A stretch of DNA of 64,000 nt from Janthinobacterium agaricidamnosum. GTDB taxonomy: Bacteria; Pseudomonadota; Gammaproteobacteria; Burkholderiales; Burkholderiaceae_D. Made by a program: the position numbers and the translations under genes. The notes beneath the pieces were generated by a model that saw only the letters and a program-made list of their open reading frames with translations, was not told the DNA's origin and did no database searches. Below are positions 25,106 to 32,584 of this stretch, piece after piece (position 1 is the first letter of the stretch; every line of letters begins with the position of its first letter). The stretch covers positions 1,984,001-2,048,000 of the forward strand of contig NZ_CP033019.1 of the NCBI RefSeq assembly GCF_003667705.1, in the 5' to 3' direction.

Positions 25106-26165
25106 GGCTCTGTTCCCGCTAAGTAGGGGAAGTTCAGGAATCTTCCCCAGCCCCGGCTGTCTGACTGTACATATCAGACAAACGGGAGCCTTTCATGCAG
25201 TCAGCCGAATGGAAAACCTTCATCGCCCAGTTCGCCGCACTGAGCCGTCGCCAGCGTTTGGCGAGCACTGCTCTGCTGCGCGGGGCAGGATCGCAGAACG
25301 CCGCCGTGGCACTGATCGAAAGCGTGGCCCGGCAGCGGTTACACTGTCCCGCCTGCAACAGCAGCCATGCGCATCGGCACGGTCATGCGCACGGACTGCA
25401 GCGCTACCGTTGCGTGCCGTGCGGGCGCACCTTCAATGCGCTCACCGGCACGCCGCTGGCGCGCTTGCGCCACAAGACCTTGTGGCTCGACTACGCCGAC
25501 TGCCTGCTCGAATCGGCTTCCGTGCGCAAGGCGGCAGGCCAGCTGGGCGTGCACCGCAACACCGCCTTTCGCTGGCGCCACCGGTTTTTAAGCCTGGCCA
25601 AGACGGACCGGCCCCATTGCCTGCATGGCATCGCCGAAGCGGACGAGCTGTATGTGCTGGAGTCAGAAAAGGGCGCGCGGCATCTGACGCGTCCGGCGCG
25701 CCGCCGTGGCGGCCATGCCCACAAGCGCGGCATTTCCAGTGAGCAGGTCTGCATCCTGGTGGCGCGCGACCGCACGGGGCAGACCCTCGATTTCGTCACC
25801 GGAAAAGGAGCACTGACGAAGGCGCAAGTGCGCCATTATTTGTTGCCCATGATCGACAAGGATATCCTGTTGCTCACCGATGGCCATGCCGCCTATCGCG
25901 CCTTTGCCAAGGAAGCGGGAATCAGCCACCAGGCCGTCAATGTGCGCGCCGGCATCCGCGTGCAGGGCGCCGCCCACGTGCAGAACGTCAACGCGTATCA
26001 CAGCCGCCTGCGGGCATGGCTAGGCCCCTTTCACGGCGTGGCGACGCGCTACCTGCCGAATTACCTGGGCTGGCGCTGGATACTCGACGCCGGGCGCATC
26101 CGCTCCCCAGAAACATTATTGAAGGCAACACTGGGCGAGTTCCCACATTTGACGGTGACATAGCC
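25106..26165 (+). mobile_element. IS1595-family-like insertion sequence, apparently complete
   Basis: The 1060-bp element begins GGCTCTGTTCCCG and ends as the imperfect inverse GGCTATGTCACCG (18 of the first 26 positions match). Perfect 8-bp duplications (ATATCTAA) flank it, the size expected for IS1595 elements. A GGGGAAG/CTTCCCC hairpin lies just inside the left end. It carries one intact transposase gene, whose stop lies within the right inverted repeat. The exact duplications argue for a fairly recent insertion. Confidence 0.92.
25195..26163 (+). CDS. IS1595-family transposase (ISXO2-like DDE with zinc ribbon)
   Basis: 322 residues. An N-terminal zinc ribbon (CPAC...CVPCGRTF) precedes a helix-turn-helix-like segment (RKAAGQLGVHRNTAFRWRHRF) and the DDE/N domain: EADELYVLESEKG, LLLTDGHAAYRAFA and the late HVQNVNAYHSRLRAWLGPFHGVATRYLPNYLGW. 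All core motifs are present, so it is probably active. Its product would recognise the inverted repeats at 25106 and 26165. Confidence 0.92.
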   Translation: MQSAEWKTFIAQFAALSRRQRLASTALLRGAGSQNAAVALIESVARQRLHCPACNSSHAHRHGHAHGLQRYRCVPCGRTFNALTGTPLARLRHKTLWLDYADCLLESASVRKAAGQLGVHRNTAFRWRHRFLSLAKTDRPHCLHGIAEADELYVLESEKGARHLTRPARRRGGHAHKRGISSEQVCILVARDRTGQTLDFVTGKGALTKAQVRHYLLPMIDKDILLLTDGHAAYRAFAKEAGISHQAVNVRAGIRVQGAAHVQNVNAYHSRLRAWLGPFHGVATRYLPNYLGWRWILDAGRIRSPETLLKATLGEFPHLTVT

Positions 26166-26173
26166 ATATCTAA
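26166..26173. repeat. Target-site duplication, right copy
   Basis: ATATCTAA directly after the right end of the insertion sequence, matching 25098-25105. Confidence 0.93.
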
Positions 26174-26179
26174 ACCGGA

Positions 26180-26518
26180 TTATTTTTTGCGCGAGCCCAG
26201 CCAGCTGGGTTCCTTGCCGCATTCTTTGGGCAAGAACAGCGCATCGAGGCCCGGATCGCAGCGCCGGTCAGGCGCCTTCATCGGCTCGACGCTGAGCCAT
26301 TCGCTCTTGGGCAGTATCTTTTCTTCGCGTGGCGCCACGGGCGGCGCGGGCGGCAGGCTGTCTTGCCAGCGTGCCTCCGGGGCAGGCGCGGGCGCGGTGG
26401 CCCAGTTGGCGTCAACCTGCGCTGCCTGCGCCGGCGGTGTGTCCGCGTGCGCGGCGGCGCACAGCAGGCTGCCCGCGAAGAAGAACGCGCGCATGGCTGT
26501 GCTGTTTATGGAAATCAT
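26180..26518 (-). CDS. Secreted proline-rich hypothetical protein
   Basis: 112 residues. AAGGA sits before the ATG at 26518, with a second ATG at 26494. A signal peptide (MRAFFFAGSLLCAAAHA core) is followed by an Ala/Pro-rich linker and a C-terminal part RRCDPGLDALFLPKECGKEPSW with two cysteines that could form a disulfide. No family recognised. It is convergent with the GGDEF gene, from which it was separated by the insertion sequence. Confidence 0.65.
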   Translation of the reverse strand: MISINSTAMRAFFFAGSLLCAAAHADTPPAQAAQVDANWATAPAPAPEARWQDSLPPAPPVAPREEKILPKSEWLSVEPMKAPDRRCDPGLDALFLPKECGKEPSWLGSRKK

Positions 26519-26812
26519 GGTTTGTCCTTGGTCGGTGCCCGGAAGGCGGACCCTGCATTATGACGGCGGCAGCAAGCAAAAAGACAAGAAAATTGCAACG
26601 GCATGTTACCAAAGGGACTATAGTTACTGGTAGCAAGCAGGTGCACTGTTGCAAGGTGATTGAAAGGCGGGTCAGGCGCGGGTCGCCGTCACTCGAGATG
26701 TGTATTCCCTAACTTGCATTTAAGCTAGGCAAGTTATGCTGTGGCATGCACGCCAGGCTGTCCTTTGCCGTCCGCACCGCGCCCCTCTTTTTTTACTCTT
26801 GCCAGGCCCATA
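26519..26812. other. Intergenic region upstream of chaA with an 8-bp inverted repeat
   Basis: No gene seen. TAACTTGC (26710-26717) and GCAAGTTA (26729-26736) form a perfect inverted repeat with an 11-nt loop about 75 bp upstream of the antiporter start; it could be an operator or RNA hairpin. The left part holds the promoter side of the minus-strand secreted protein gene. Confidence 0.45.
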
Positions 26813-27895
26813 ATGAAAATGCTCAAATCCCTGCCTGTATGGCCGCTTGCCGCCCCGCTTGCCGGCTGGCTGTTCCTGTTCGGTTCCACCCTCAATCTCG
26901 GCGGCGCCTATCAGATCCTGCTGGTGGCTGGCCTGATCGGCAGCGTGCTGGCCGCCGTGTACCACGCGGAAGTGGTCGCGCACCGCATCGGCGAACCGTA
27001 TGGCACCCTCGTGCTGGCGCTGGCCGTGACGCTGATCGAGGTGGCGCTGATCGTCTCGCTGATGCTGGCTGGCGGACCGGAAACGACGGGGCTGGCGCGC
27101 GACACCGTGTTTGCCGCCATCATGATCATTTTGAACGGCATCGTCGGCATCTGCCTGCTGCTGGGCGCCGGGCGCCACCGCGAGCAGACCTTCGGCCTGC
27201 TGGGCGTGAGCGCGCCGCTGGCCACCCTGGCGGCCATCGCCATTTTGACGCTGGTGCTGCCGAACTACACGTCGAGCGCCGCCGGCCCGTACTACAACTC
27301 CAGCCAGCTCATTTTCATCGCCGTCATCTCGCTGGTCCTGTACGGCACTTTCGTGCTGGTGCAGACGGTGCGCCACCGCGATTACTTCCTGCCCAAGGAA
27401 GCCGTCGGCGATGAAGAGGTGCATGCGGCGCCGCCCACGCCCACCGTCGCCTGGGTCAGTGCCGGTGCGCTGCTGGTGTGTCTGGGCGCCGTGGTGCTGC
27501 TGGCCAAGTCGCTGGCGCCCGCGCTGGAGACGGCCATTGCCGCCATGGGCGCGCCGAAAACCCTGGTCGGCATCGTCATCGCCGCCATCGTGCTGCTGCC
27601 CGAAGGCCTGGCTGCCGTGCGCGCCGCGCGCGCGAACCGCCTGCAAACGAGCTTGAACCTGGCGCTCGGCTCCGCGCTGGCCAGCATCGGCCTGACGATA
27701 CCGGCCGTGGTGGTGGTGTCGCTGGCCACGGGCCTGACCATTACGCTGGGCCTCGATATCAAGTCGACGGTGCTGTTGCTGCTGTCGCTGATGGTCGCTA
27801 CCCTGTCGCTGGGCACGGGCCGCACCACGGTCATGCAGGGCACGGTGCACCTGGTGATTTTCGCCGTGTACCTGTTTACCACCATCGTCCCATAA
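26813..27895 (+). CDS. chaA: ChaA-type calcium/sodium:proton antiporter
   Basis: 360-residue inner-membrane cation antiporter of the CaCA family, about the length of E. coli ChaA (366). Paired alpha-repeat motifs are visible: TLVLALAVTLIEVALIVSLML in the first half and the related LVGIVIAAIVLLPEGLAAVRAARANRLQTSLNLALGSALASIGLT in the second, with the ion-binding glutamates. It exports Na+, K+ or Ca2+ in exchange for protons and helps at alkaline pH. MKMLKSLP at 26813 is taken as the start; ATG 26819 is possible. Confidence 0.88.
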   Translation: MKMLKSLPVWPLAAPLAGWLFLFGSTLNLGGAYQILLVAGLIGSVLAAVYHAEVVAHRIGEPYGTLVLALAVTLIEVALIVSLMLAGGPETTGLARDTVFAAIMIILNGIVGICLLLGAGRHREQTFGLLGVSAPLATLAAIAILTLVLPNYTSSAAGPYYNSSQLIFIAVISLVLYGTFVLVQTVRHRDYFLPKEAVGDEEVHAAPPTPTVAWVSAGALLVCLGAVVLLAKSLAPALETAIAAMGAPKTLVGIVIAAIVLLPEGLAAVRAARANRLQTSLNLALGSALASIGLTIPAVVVVSLATGLTITLGLDIKSTVLLLLSLMVATLSLGTGRTTVMQGTVHLVIFAVYLFTTIVP

Positions 27896-27916
27896 GCTGC
27901 CGCACGGCTGCCGTTT

Positions 27917-27943
27917 TGTCACAATCCTGTCACGCCGCTGTCA
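27917..27943 (+). promoter_or_regulatory. Pho box: three TGTCA repeats at 11-bp period
   Basis: TGTCA begins at 27917, 27928 and 27939, exactly 11 bp apart, the geometry of PhoB-binding direct repeats. It lies 115 bp upstream of ppx. A TAGTGT or TAGGAT hexamer about 10-20 bp downstream could serve as the -10. This predicts phosphate-starvation induction of ppx. Confidence 0.75.
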
Positions 27944-28058
27944 TACGATGAGGGTAGTGTGGTAGGATTTTTAAATCGTTTAAATGATTTATATAGTTTA
28001 GCAACTGAATTTGCCAACTTTTTCAGTTGGCACAGTCATGACAAGACAAGAGGCCAGT

Positions 28059-29516
28059 ATGTATGCAGCGGTGGACCTGGGGTCCAACAGTTTTCGTTTA
28101 CACGTCGGCAAGCATGATGGCGACACCATCCGCGTGGTCAAGAGCGTGCGCGATCCGATACGCCTGGCCGCCGGCCTGGACGCCAATGGCGACCTGACCG
28201 AAGCGGCCATGCAGGGCGCACTGGCCTGCCTGCAGCGCTTTCGCGCCATTCTCGCCGGCTTCGAACTCGATGCCGTGCGCGTGGTGGCCACGTCGGCCAT
28301 GCGCGTGGCGCGCAACGGCGCCGTCTTCCTGCCGCTGGCCGAGCAAGCCATCGGCTACCCGATCGAAATCATCTCGGGCGAGGAAGAGGGGCGATTGATC
28401 TACATGGGCGTGGCCAATGCGCTGGCCATTCCCGGTGAACGCCGGCTGGTGATGGATATCGGCGGCGGTTCGACCGAACTGATACTGGGGCGCGGCAACG
28501 ATATCGAACGCGTCGAATCCTTCAGCCTGGGCACGGTCAAGCAAAGCCTGTCGTTCTTCATCGGCGGACGCATCGATGCGCCGTCGTTCGAGGCGGCCAT
28601 CCTCTCGGCGCGCAGCCATTTCGAGGATGCCGCGCCGCCGTACCATCCGCAGCACTGGAAGACGGCTTACGGCTCTTCCGGCACCATCCGCACCATCGCC
28701 GACATCATCGCCCGCAACAAGCTCGGTGACGGCTTGCTCACCAGCGTCAGCCTCGATGCGCTGGCGCGCCGCTTCATCGAACTCGGTCACACCAGCCGCA
28801 TCGACATGCCGGGCTTGCGCCCCGACCGCGCCAGCACCATCGTCGGCGGCCTGGCCATCCTGATCGGCTTGTTCCGCGAATTGGCCATTCCCGCCATGAC
28901 GCCGATCGAGGCGGGTTTGCGCATGGGCGTGATGTGGGACCTGTACCTGCGTTCGACCAAGCGCGACCGCCGCGAACAGTCGGTGCAGGGCTGCATGGAG
29001 AAATTCCATATCGACCAGCAGCGCGCCGGCCGGGTGGCCGAGCAGGCGCTGGCCATGTACGCGCAGCTCAAGCCCACGTCCGATGCCCTCGTGAAATGCC
29101 TGCGCTGGAGCAGCCTGCTGCACGAGGTGGGTCTGGCCGTGTCGCAGACGGGTTATCACAAGCATGCATCCTATATCGTGGAAAATGCGGACTTGCCCGG
29201 TTTTACCACGCGCGAACAGAAGACCATGAGCCGGCTGATCCTGGCGCAGAAGGGCAACTTGCGCAAGATCGGCGAAGTGCTGTCCGACCCCGATTTCGCC
29301 AAGGCCGTGCTGGCGCTGCGCCTGTCGATTCTGCTCATGCATGCGCGCATCGAGGCCGATTTCAGCGAACTGCGCCTGCGCATGAAGAGCCGCATCGAAC
29401 TCGACATCAAGCGCGGCTGGGTGGCGCACCATCCCACCGTGTCGTTCTGGATCGAGAAGGAGCAGGAATTCTGGGATGAGGTCGGGGTCGATTTCACCAT
29501 CCGCGCCAGCGCCTAG
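28059..29516 (+). CDS. ppx: Exopolyphosphatase, Ppx/GppA family
   Basis: 485 residues. ASKHA-fold phosphate motifs are AAVDLGSNSFRLHVGKHDG at the start and LVMDIGGGSTELILG near residue 140; the C-terminal third is an HD-like helical domain (LHEVGLAVSQTGYHKHASYIVENADLPGF). It removes terminal phosphates from polyphosphate and perhaps pppGpp. The ATG at 28059 has AGAGG five bases upstream; ATG 28038 lacks a ribosome site. The Pho box upstream links polyphosphate turnover to phosphate supply. Confidence 0.9.
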   Translation: MYAAVDLGSNSFRLHVGKHDGDTIRVVKSVRDPIRLAAGLDANGDLTEAAMQGALACLQRFRAILAGFELDAVRVVATSAMRVARNGAVFLPLAEQAIGYPIEIISGEEEGRLIYMGVANALAIPGERRLVMDIGGGSTELILGRGNDIERVESFSLGTVKQSLSFFIGGRIDAPSFEAAILSARSHFEDAAPPYHPQHWKTAYGSSGTIRTIADIIARNKLGDGLLTSVSLDALARRFIELGHTSRIDMPGLRPDRASTIVGGLAILIGLFRELAIPAMTPIEAGLRMGVMWDLYLRSTKRDRREQSVQGCMEKFHIDQQRAGRVAEQALAMYAQLKPTSDALVKCLRWSSLLHEVGLAVSQTGYHKHASYIVENADLPGFTTREQKTMSRLILAQKGNLRKIGEVLSDPDFAKAVLALRLSILLMHARIEADFSELRLRMKSRIELDIKRGWVAHHPTVSFWIEKEQEFWDEVGVDFTIRASA

Positions 29517-29609
29517 AAGGTCATGGCATGCGCATGACTTGATGTGCAGCAAGCAAGATTTCAAAAAACAGTATATATTGTTTATATTATTTACTAGATT
29601 GGAGAATCC

Positions 29610-30314
29610 ATGACCAAAACCACCCCAGCGAAAAAGGCCGACAGCGCGCCCGTATCGATGTTCCCGACCAGCGCATCGATCAACGCGGCAGCGGCCAAGG
29701 CCGCACCGGCCGCCAAGCCTGCAGTGAAGCCCGCCGCGAAGCCGGCAGCCAAGCCGGTGGCCAAGGCCGCCGTCAAGCCAGTGGCCGCCAAACCGGCCGC
29801 TGCGAAGCCGGCGGCAGCGAAACCGGCTGCCGCCAAGCTCGCCGCCGCCAAGCCGGCGGCCAAGGCCGTCGTGGCCAAGCCCGTTGCCAAACCTGTCGCC
29901 AAGGCCGCTGTCAAGCCTGCCGCCAAGACGGCAGTAAAAACCGTTGCCAAGCCAGCGGCCAAGGTTGCTGCAAAGCCCGCCGCCAAGCCGGCAGCGAAAA
30001 CCGCCGTCAAACCGGCTGCCAAGGCCGCCGCCAAGCCTGCGCCAGCGAAAAAAGCACCGGTCGCCAAGGTCGCCGCCGTCAAGGAAAAAGCCCGCAAGCC
30101 GAAACTGGTGCGTGACAGCTTCACCATGCCCGAAGCGGAATACGAAGTCCTGGGCCAAGTCAAGAAAGCCTGCCTGAAGGCCGGATTCGAGATCAAGAAA
30201 AGCGAATTGCTGCGCATCGGCGTGGCGCTGATCAGCCAGATCGACCTGGCCACGCTGCAAAACGTGCTGGCCGGTTTGCCGCAGCTGAAAACGGGTCGTC
30301 CGAAGAAGGATTGA
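29610..30314 (+). CDS. Histone H1-like (Lys/Ala/Pro-rich) protein with C-terminal RHH-like domain
   Basis: 234 residues. Residues about 25-165 are tandem AKPAAKPA-type repeats, like bacterial H1-like or AlgP-type DNA-binding tails. The last 70 residues are globular: KLVRDSFTMPEAEYEVLGQVKKACLKAGFEIKKSELLRIGVALI, resembling a ribbon-helix-helix pattern with a short strand then two helices. GGAG precedes the ATG. It probably compacts or bridges DNA. The repeats are prone to length variation. It ends on the overlap TGATG, where a possible early fdhD start lies. Confidence 0.75.
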   Translation: MTKTTPAKKADSAPVSMFPTSASINAAAAKAAPAAKPAVKPAAKPAAKPVAKAAVKPVAAKPAAAKPAAAKPAAAKLAAAKPAAKAVVAKPVAKPVAKAAVKPAAKTAVKTVAKPAAKVAAKPAAKPAAKTAVKPAAKAAAKPAPAKKAPVAKVAAVKEKARKPKLVRDSFTMPEAEYEVLGQVKKACLKAGFEIKKSELLRIGVALISQIDLATLQNVLAGLPQLKTGRPKKD

Positions 30315-30382
30315 TGGCGCGGGCAGGGGCCGCCCCCTGCCTGGCTGTTCTGGTTTACCATGGGGCCTGTGATAGTTCCCCC

Positions 30383-31210
30383 ATGGTTGCCATGTCAGAA
30401 GATACAGAGATCGAACGCGCCGGCTTCGTCGAGCGCGCCATCGTCCGCCATCGCGCGGGCCAGTTCACCGATGCCATCGACCACGTCGCCGAGGAAATCC
30501 CCGTCGCGCTGGTCTTCAATGGCATTTCCCACGTCGTCATGATGGCCACCCCGCGCGACCTGGAAGCGTTTGCCTACGGTTTCGCGCTGACGGAAGGCGT
30601 GGTGGCATCGGCTGCCGCCATCTTCGATTGCGAAGTGTTGCTGCGTCCCGATTCCGCCGAAGTGTCCTTGAGCATCGCGCAGGAGGATTTCGTGCGCCTG
30701 AAGGACCGGCGCCGCCAGCTGACGGGCCGCACGGGCTGCGGCGTGTGCGGCATCGACAGCATCGACATGCTCGATTTGCGGCCCGCGGCGCTGCCGCCGT
30801 CCCTGATCCGCGTCGACTTGCCCGCCGCGCTGGCGCGCGCATCGGCCGGCTTGCGCGAGCACCAGGCGCTGATGCGGGAAACGGGCGGCGTGCACGCGGC
30901 CGCGTGGTGCACGCCCGACGGCGACATCGTGCACGTGTTCGAGGATGTCGGCCGGCACAATGGTCTCGACAAGCTGATTGGCTACCTGGCGCTGCACGAT
31001 ATCGACATGCGGCGCGGCTTCGTCTTCCTGTCCAGCCGTGGCAGCTACGAGCTGGCGCGCAAGGCGGCGCGCATGCAGATACCCTTGCTGGCGACGATTT
31101 CCGCCCCCAGTTCGCTGGCCATTTCCATCGCCACGCAGGCCGGCATGAAGCTGGTGGGTTTCTGCCGTCAGGACGCGTACGTGGACTACACGCCAGGCAT
31201 CAGCATCTAA
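30383..31210 (+). CDS. fdhD: Formate dehydrogenase accessory sulfurtransferase FdhD
   Basis: 275 residues, close to E. coli FdhD (277). Family motifs: AEEIPVALVFNG, FAYGFALTEGVV, the sulfur-carrying CxxC in TGRTGCGVCGID, VHAAAWCTPDG, FEDVGRHNGLDKLIGY and FVFLSSRGSYELARKAA. FdhD passes sulfur from IscS to the molybdenum cofactor of formate dehydrogenases. The start is uncertain: ATG 30383, 30392 or 30314, the last overlapping the upstream stop and preceded by AAGGA. It is convergent with and overlaps by 11 bases a gutted FdhF-like gene. Confidence 0.9.
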   Translation: MVAMSEDTEIERAGFVERAIVRHRAGQFTDAIDHVAEEIPVALVFNGISHVVMMATPRDLEAFAYGFALTEGVVASAAAIFDCEVLLRPDSAEVSLSIAQEDFVRLKDRRRQLTGRTGCGVCGIDSIDMLDLRPAALPPSLIRVDLPAALARASAGLREHQALMRETGGVHAAAWCTPDGDIVHVFEDVGRHNGLDKLIGYLALHDIDMRRGFVFLSSRGSYELARKAARMQIPLLATISAPSSLAISIATQAGMKLVGFCRQDAYVDYTPGISI

Positions 31211-31676
31211 ACAGCACCGGCACGGACTTCGACGTCGGCGTGCCGGCGCCGTCGGCCGTGCTGGCCAGCGGCACCAGCGCATTCGTCTCCGGGTAGTAGG
31301 CGCCCAGGCAGCCGCGCGGGATGTCATAGGCGACCAGCCGGAAACCATCGGCCCGGCGTGCCACGCCATCGTCCCAGGCGCCTATCAAATCGATCATGTC
31401 GCCATCCTTAAAACACAGCATGGCGATATCGGCCGCCTTGGCGGCGACGGCCTTGGCGCCGTTTTCGCAAATGGCGAACGTGGACGCGTGGTGGCGGTCG
31501 GGCCAGGCGCAGCCGGGGCAATCGAAACCGTCCGGCTGGTTTTGCGCCAGCAGCGCCTTCAGATTCCCGGGCGCGACGCGCTCCTGGCGCAGGCTGATGG
31601 CCGCGTTTTTCAAGGCGTCCCAGCCGGCGGCAGGCTTGGTGTAGGGCGTGATGTGGACGGCGTCGGTGTCTGTCAT
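31200..31676 (-). pseudogene. FdhF/YdeP-like molybdopterin oxidoreductase with an in-frame internal deletion
   Basis: 158 residues that join the two ends of an enzyme normally about 760 residues long. Residues 1-78 match the N-terminus (ITPYTKPAAGWDALKNAA, QPDGFDCPGCAWPD, FAICENGAKAVA), including the CPGC iron-sulfur cysteines. Residues 80-158 match the extreme C-terminal domain (DGDMIDLIGAWDDG, FRLVAYDIPRGCLGAYYPETNALVPL, GTPTSKSVPV). About 600 central residues holding the Mo-cofactor sites are missing, yet the frame is open. The junction lies near 31430-31445, where GCCAAGGC occurs twice. Neighbouring fdhD fits a former formate dehydrogenase locus. Confidence 0.78.
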
Positions 31677-31736
31677 GGGCTCTTTCGGCCGGGCGAGTGT
31701 GGTAATTATGCACGATCCCCGCATGGCATTGCCTTG

Positions 31737-31774
31737 CGTCATGGAAATGACATTCGGCTGTCATTTTCCTGACA
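31737..31774 (+). promoter_or_regulatory. Pho-box-like repeat array upstream of olsB
   Basis: CGTCA (31737), TGACA (31748), TGTCA (31759) and TGACA (31770) repeat at exact 11-bp steps, resembling a degenerate Pho box. The same stretch also contains a perfect inverted repeat AAATGACA-N6-TGTCATTT (31745-31766), so a different dimeric regulator is possible. The olsB ATG is about 50 bp downstream. Confidence 0.5.
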
Positions 31775-31822
31775 TATTAGGCAAGTACGCTGGAGTCGTC
31801 TTGATCACAGGGGGATGAAACC

Positions 31823-32584
31823 ATGCAAAACATAATCGCATCAAACGAAGCCAAGGCCCGGCCGGTCCAGCTGGTGCTGAGCCAGGCCTCCACGGCGGCG
31901 GAATTGCGCGAAGTCCAGCGTTTGCGTTACAAGGTGTTTATCGAGACGATGGGATTGACGTCGCTGGCCAACGCCGATGGCCTCGACAGCGATGAATTCG
32001 ACGCGCACTGCGATCACCTGATCGTGCGCGACGCCGACACCCTGAAAGTGGTGGGCACCTACCGCGTGCTGAGCGCGGCCAAGGCGGCCAAGATCGGCCG
32101 CCTGTATGCGGAAAACGAGTTCGACCTGAGCCGCCTGAAGAACCTGCGCGGTCGCATGGTCGAAGCGGGCCGCGCCTGCATCCACCCGAAATACCGGGGC
32201 GGCAGCGTGATCATGCTGCTGTGGTCGGGCCTGGCCGAGTACATGCGCCGCGAGCGCTGCGACTACCTGGTCGGCTGCGCCAGCATCAGCCTGGCCGATG
32301 GCGGCCACAACGCCGTCGCCGTGTACCAGGCGCTGGCGGAAAAGCACATGGCCCCAAGCGAGTACCGCGTCACGCCGCACCTGCCTTTCCCCATCCACCA
32401 GGTGGAAGCGGCGCACAAGCCGCAAGTGCCGCCGCTGATCAAGGGCTATCTGCGTTCGGGCGCCTGGATTTGCGGCGAGCCGGCCTGGGATCCTGATTTC
32501 GAAAGCGCCGACATGTTCATGATGATGCCGTTGGCGAATCTGGACGAGCGCTATGCGCGTCATTACGGGGTGGTGCCTGGCTAA
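31823..32584 (+). CDS. olsB: Ornithine N-alpha-acyltransferase OlsB-like (GNAT fold)
   Basis: 253 residues of the OlsB/hemolysin-like acyltransferase family, which transfers a 3-hydroxyacyl group from ACP to ornithine in the first step of ornithine-lipid synthesis. Characteristic segments: QRLRYKVFIETMG, DEFDAHCDHLIVRD, VGTYRVL, RMVEAGRACIHPKYRGGSVIMLLWSGLAEY and YLVGCASISLADG. GGGGATGAAACC precedes the ATG. Ornithine lipids replace phospholipids during phosphate limitation in several bacteria, which fits the Pho-like repeats upstream. The 3' end overlaps the convergent CHAT gene by 68 bp. Confidence 0.85.
   Translation: MQNIIASNEAKARPVQLVLSQASTAAELREVQRLRYKVFIETMGLTSLANADGLDSDEFDAHCDHLIVRDADTLKVVGTYRVLSAAKAAKIGRLYAENEFDLSRLKNLRGRMVEAGRACIHPKYRGGSVIMLLWSGLAEYMRRERCDYLVGCASISLADGGHNAVAVYQALAEKHMAPSEYRVTPHLPFPIHQVEAAHKPQVPPLIKGYLRSGAWICGEPAWDPDFESADMFMMMPLANLDERYARHYGVVPG

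Noticed and set aside
26710..26736. Manganese (yybP-ykoY) riboswitch ahead of chaA
   Set aside because: Only a simple inverted repeat is present; the conserved internal-loop motifs of that riboswitch were not found.
30000..30300. CRISPR-like repetition in the Ala/Lys/Pro-rich gene
   Set aside because: The repetition is at protein level (AKPAAKP) with variable DNA and no unique spacers. No CRISPR array or cas gene was seen in the window.
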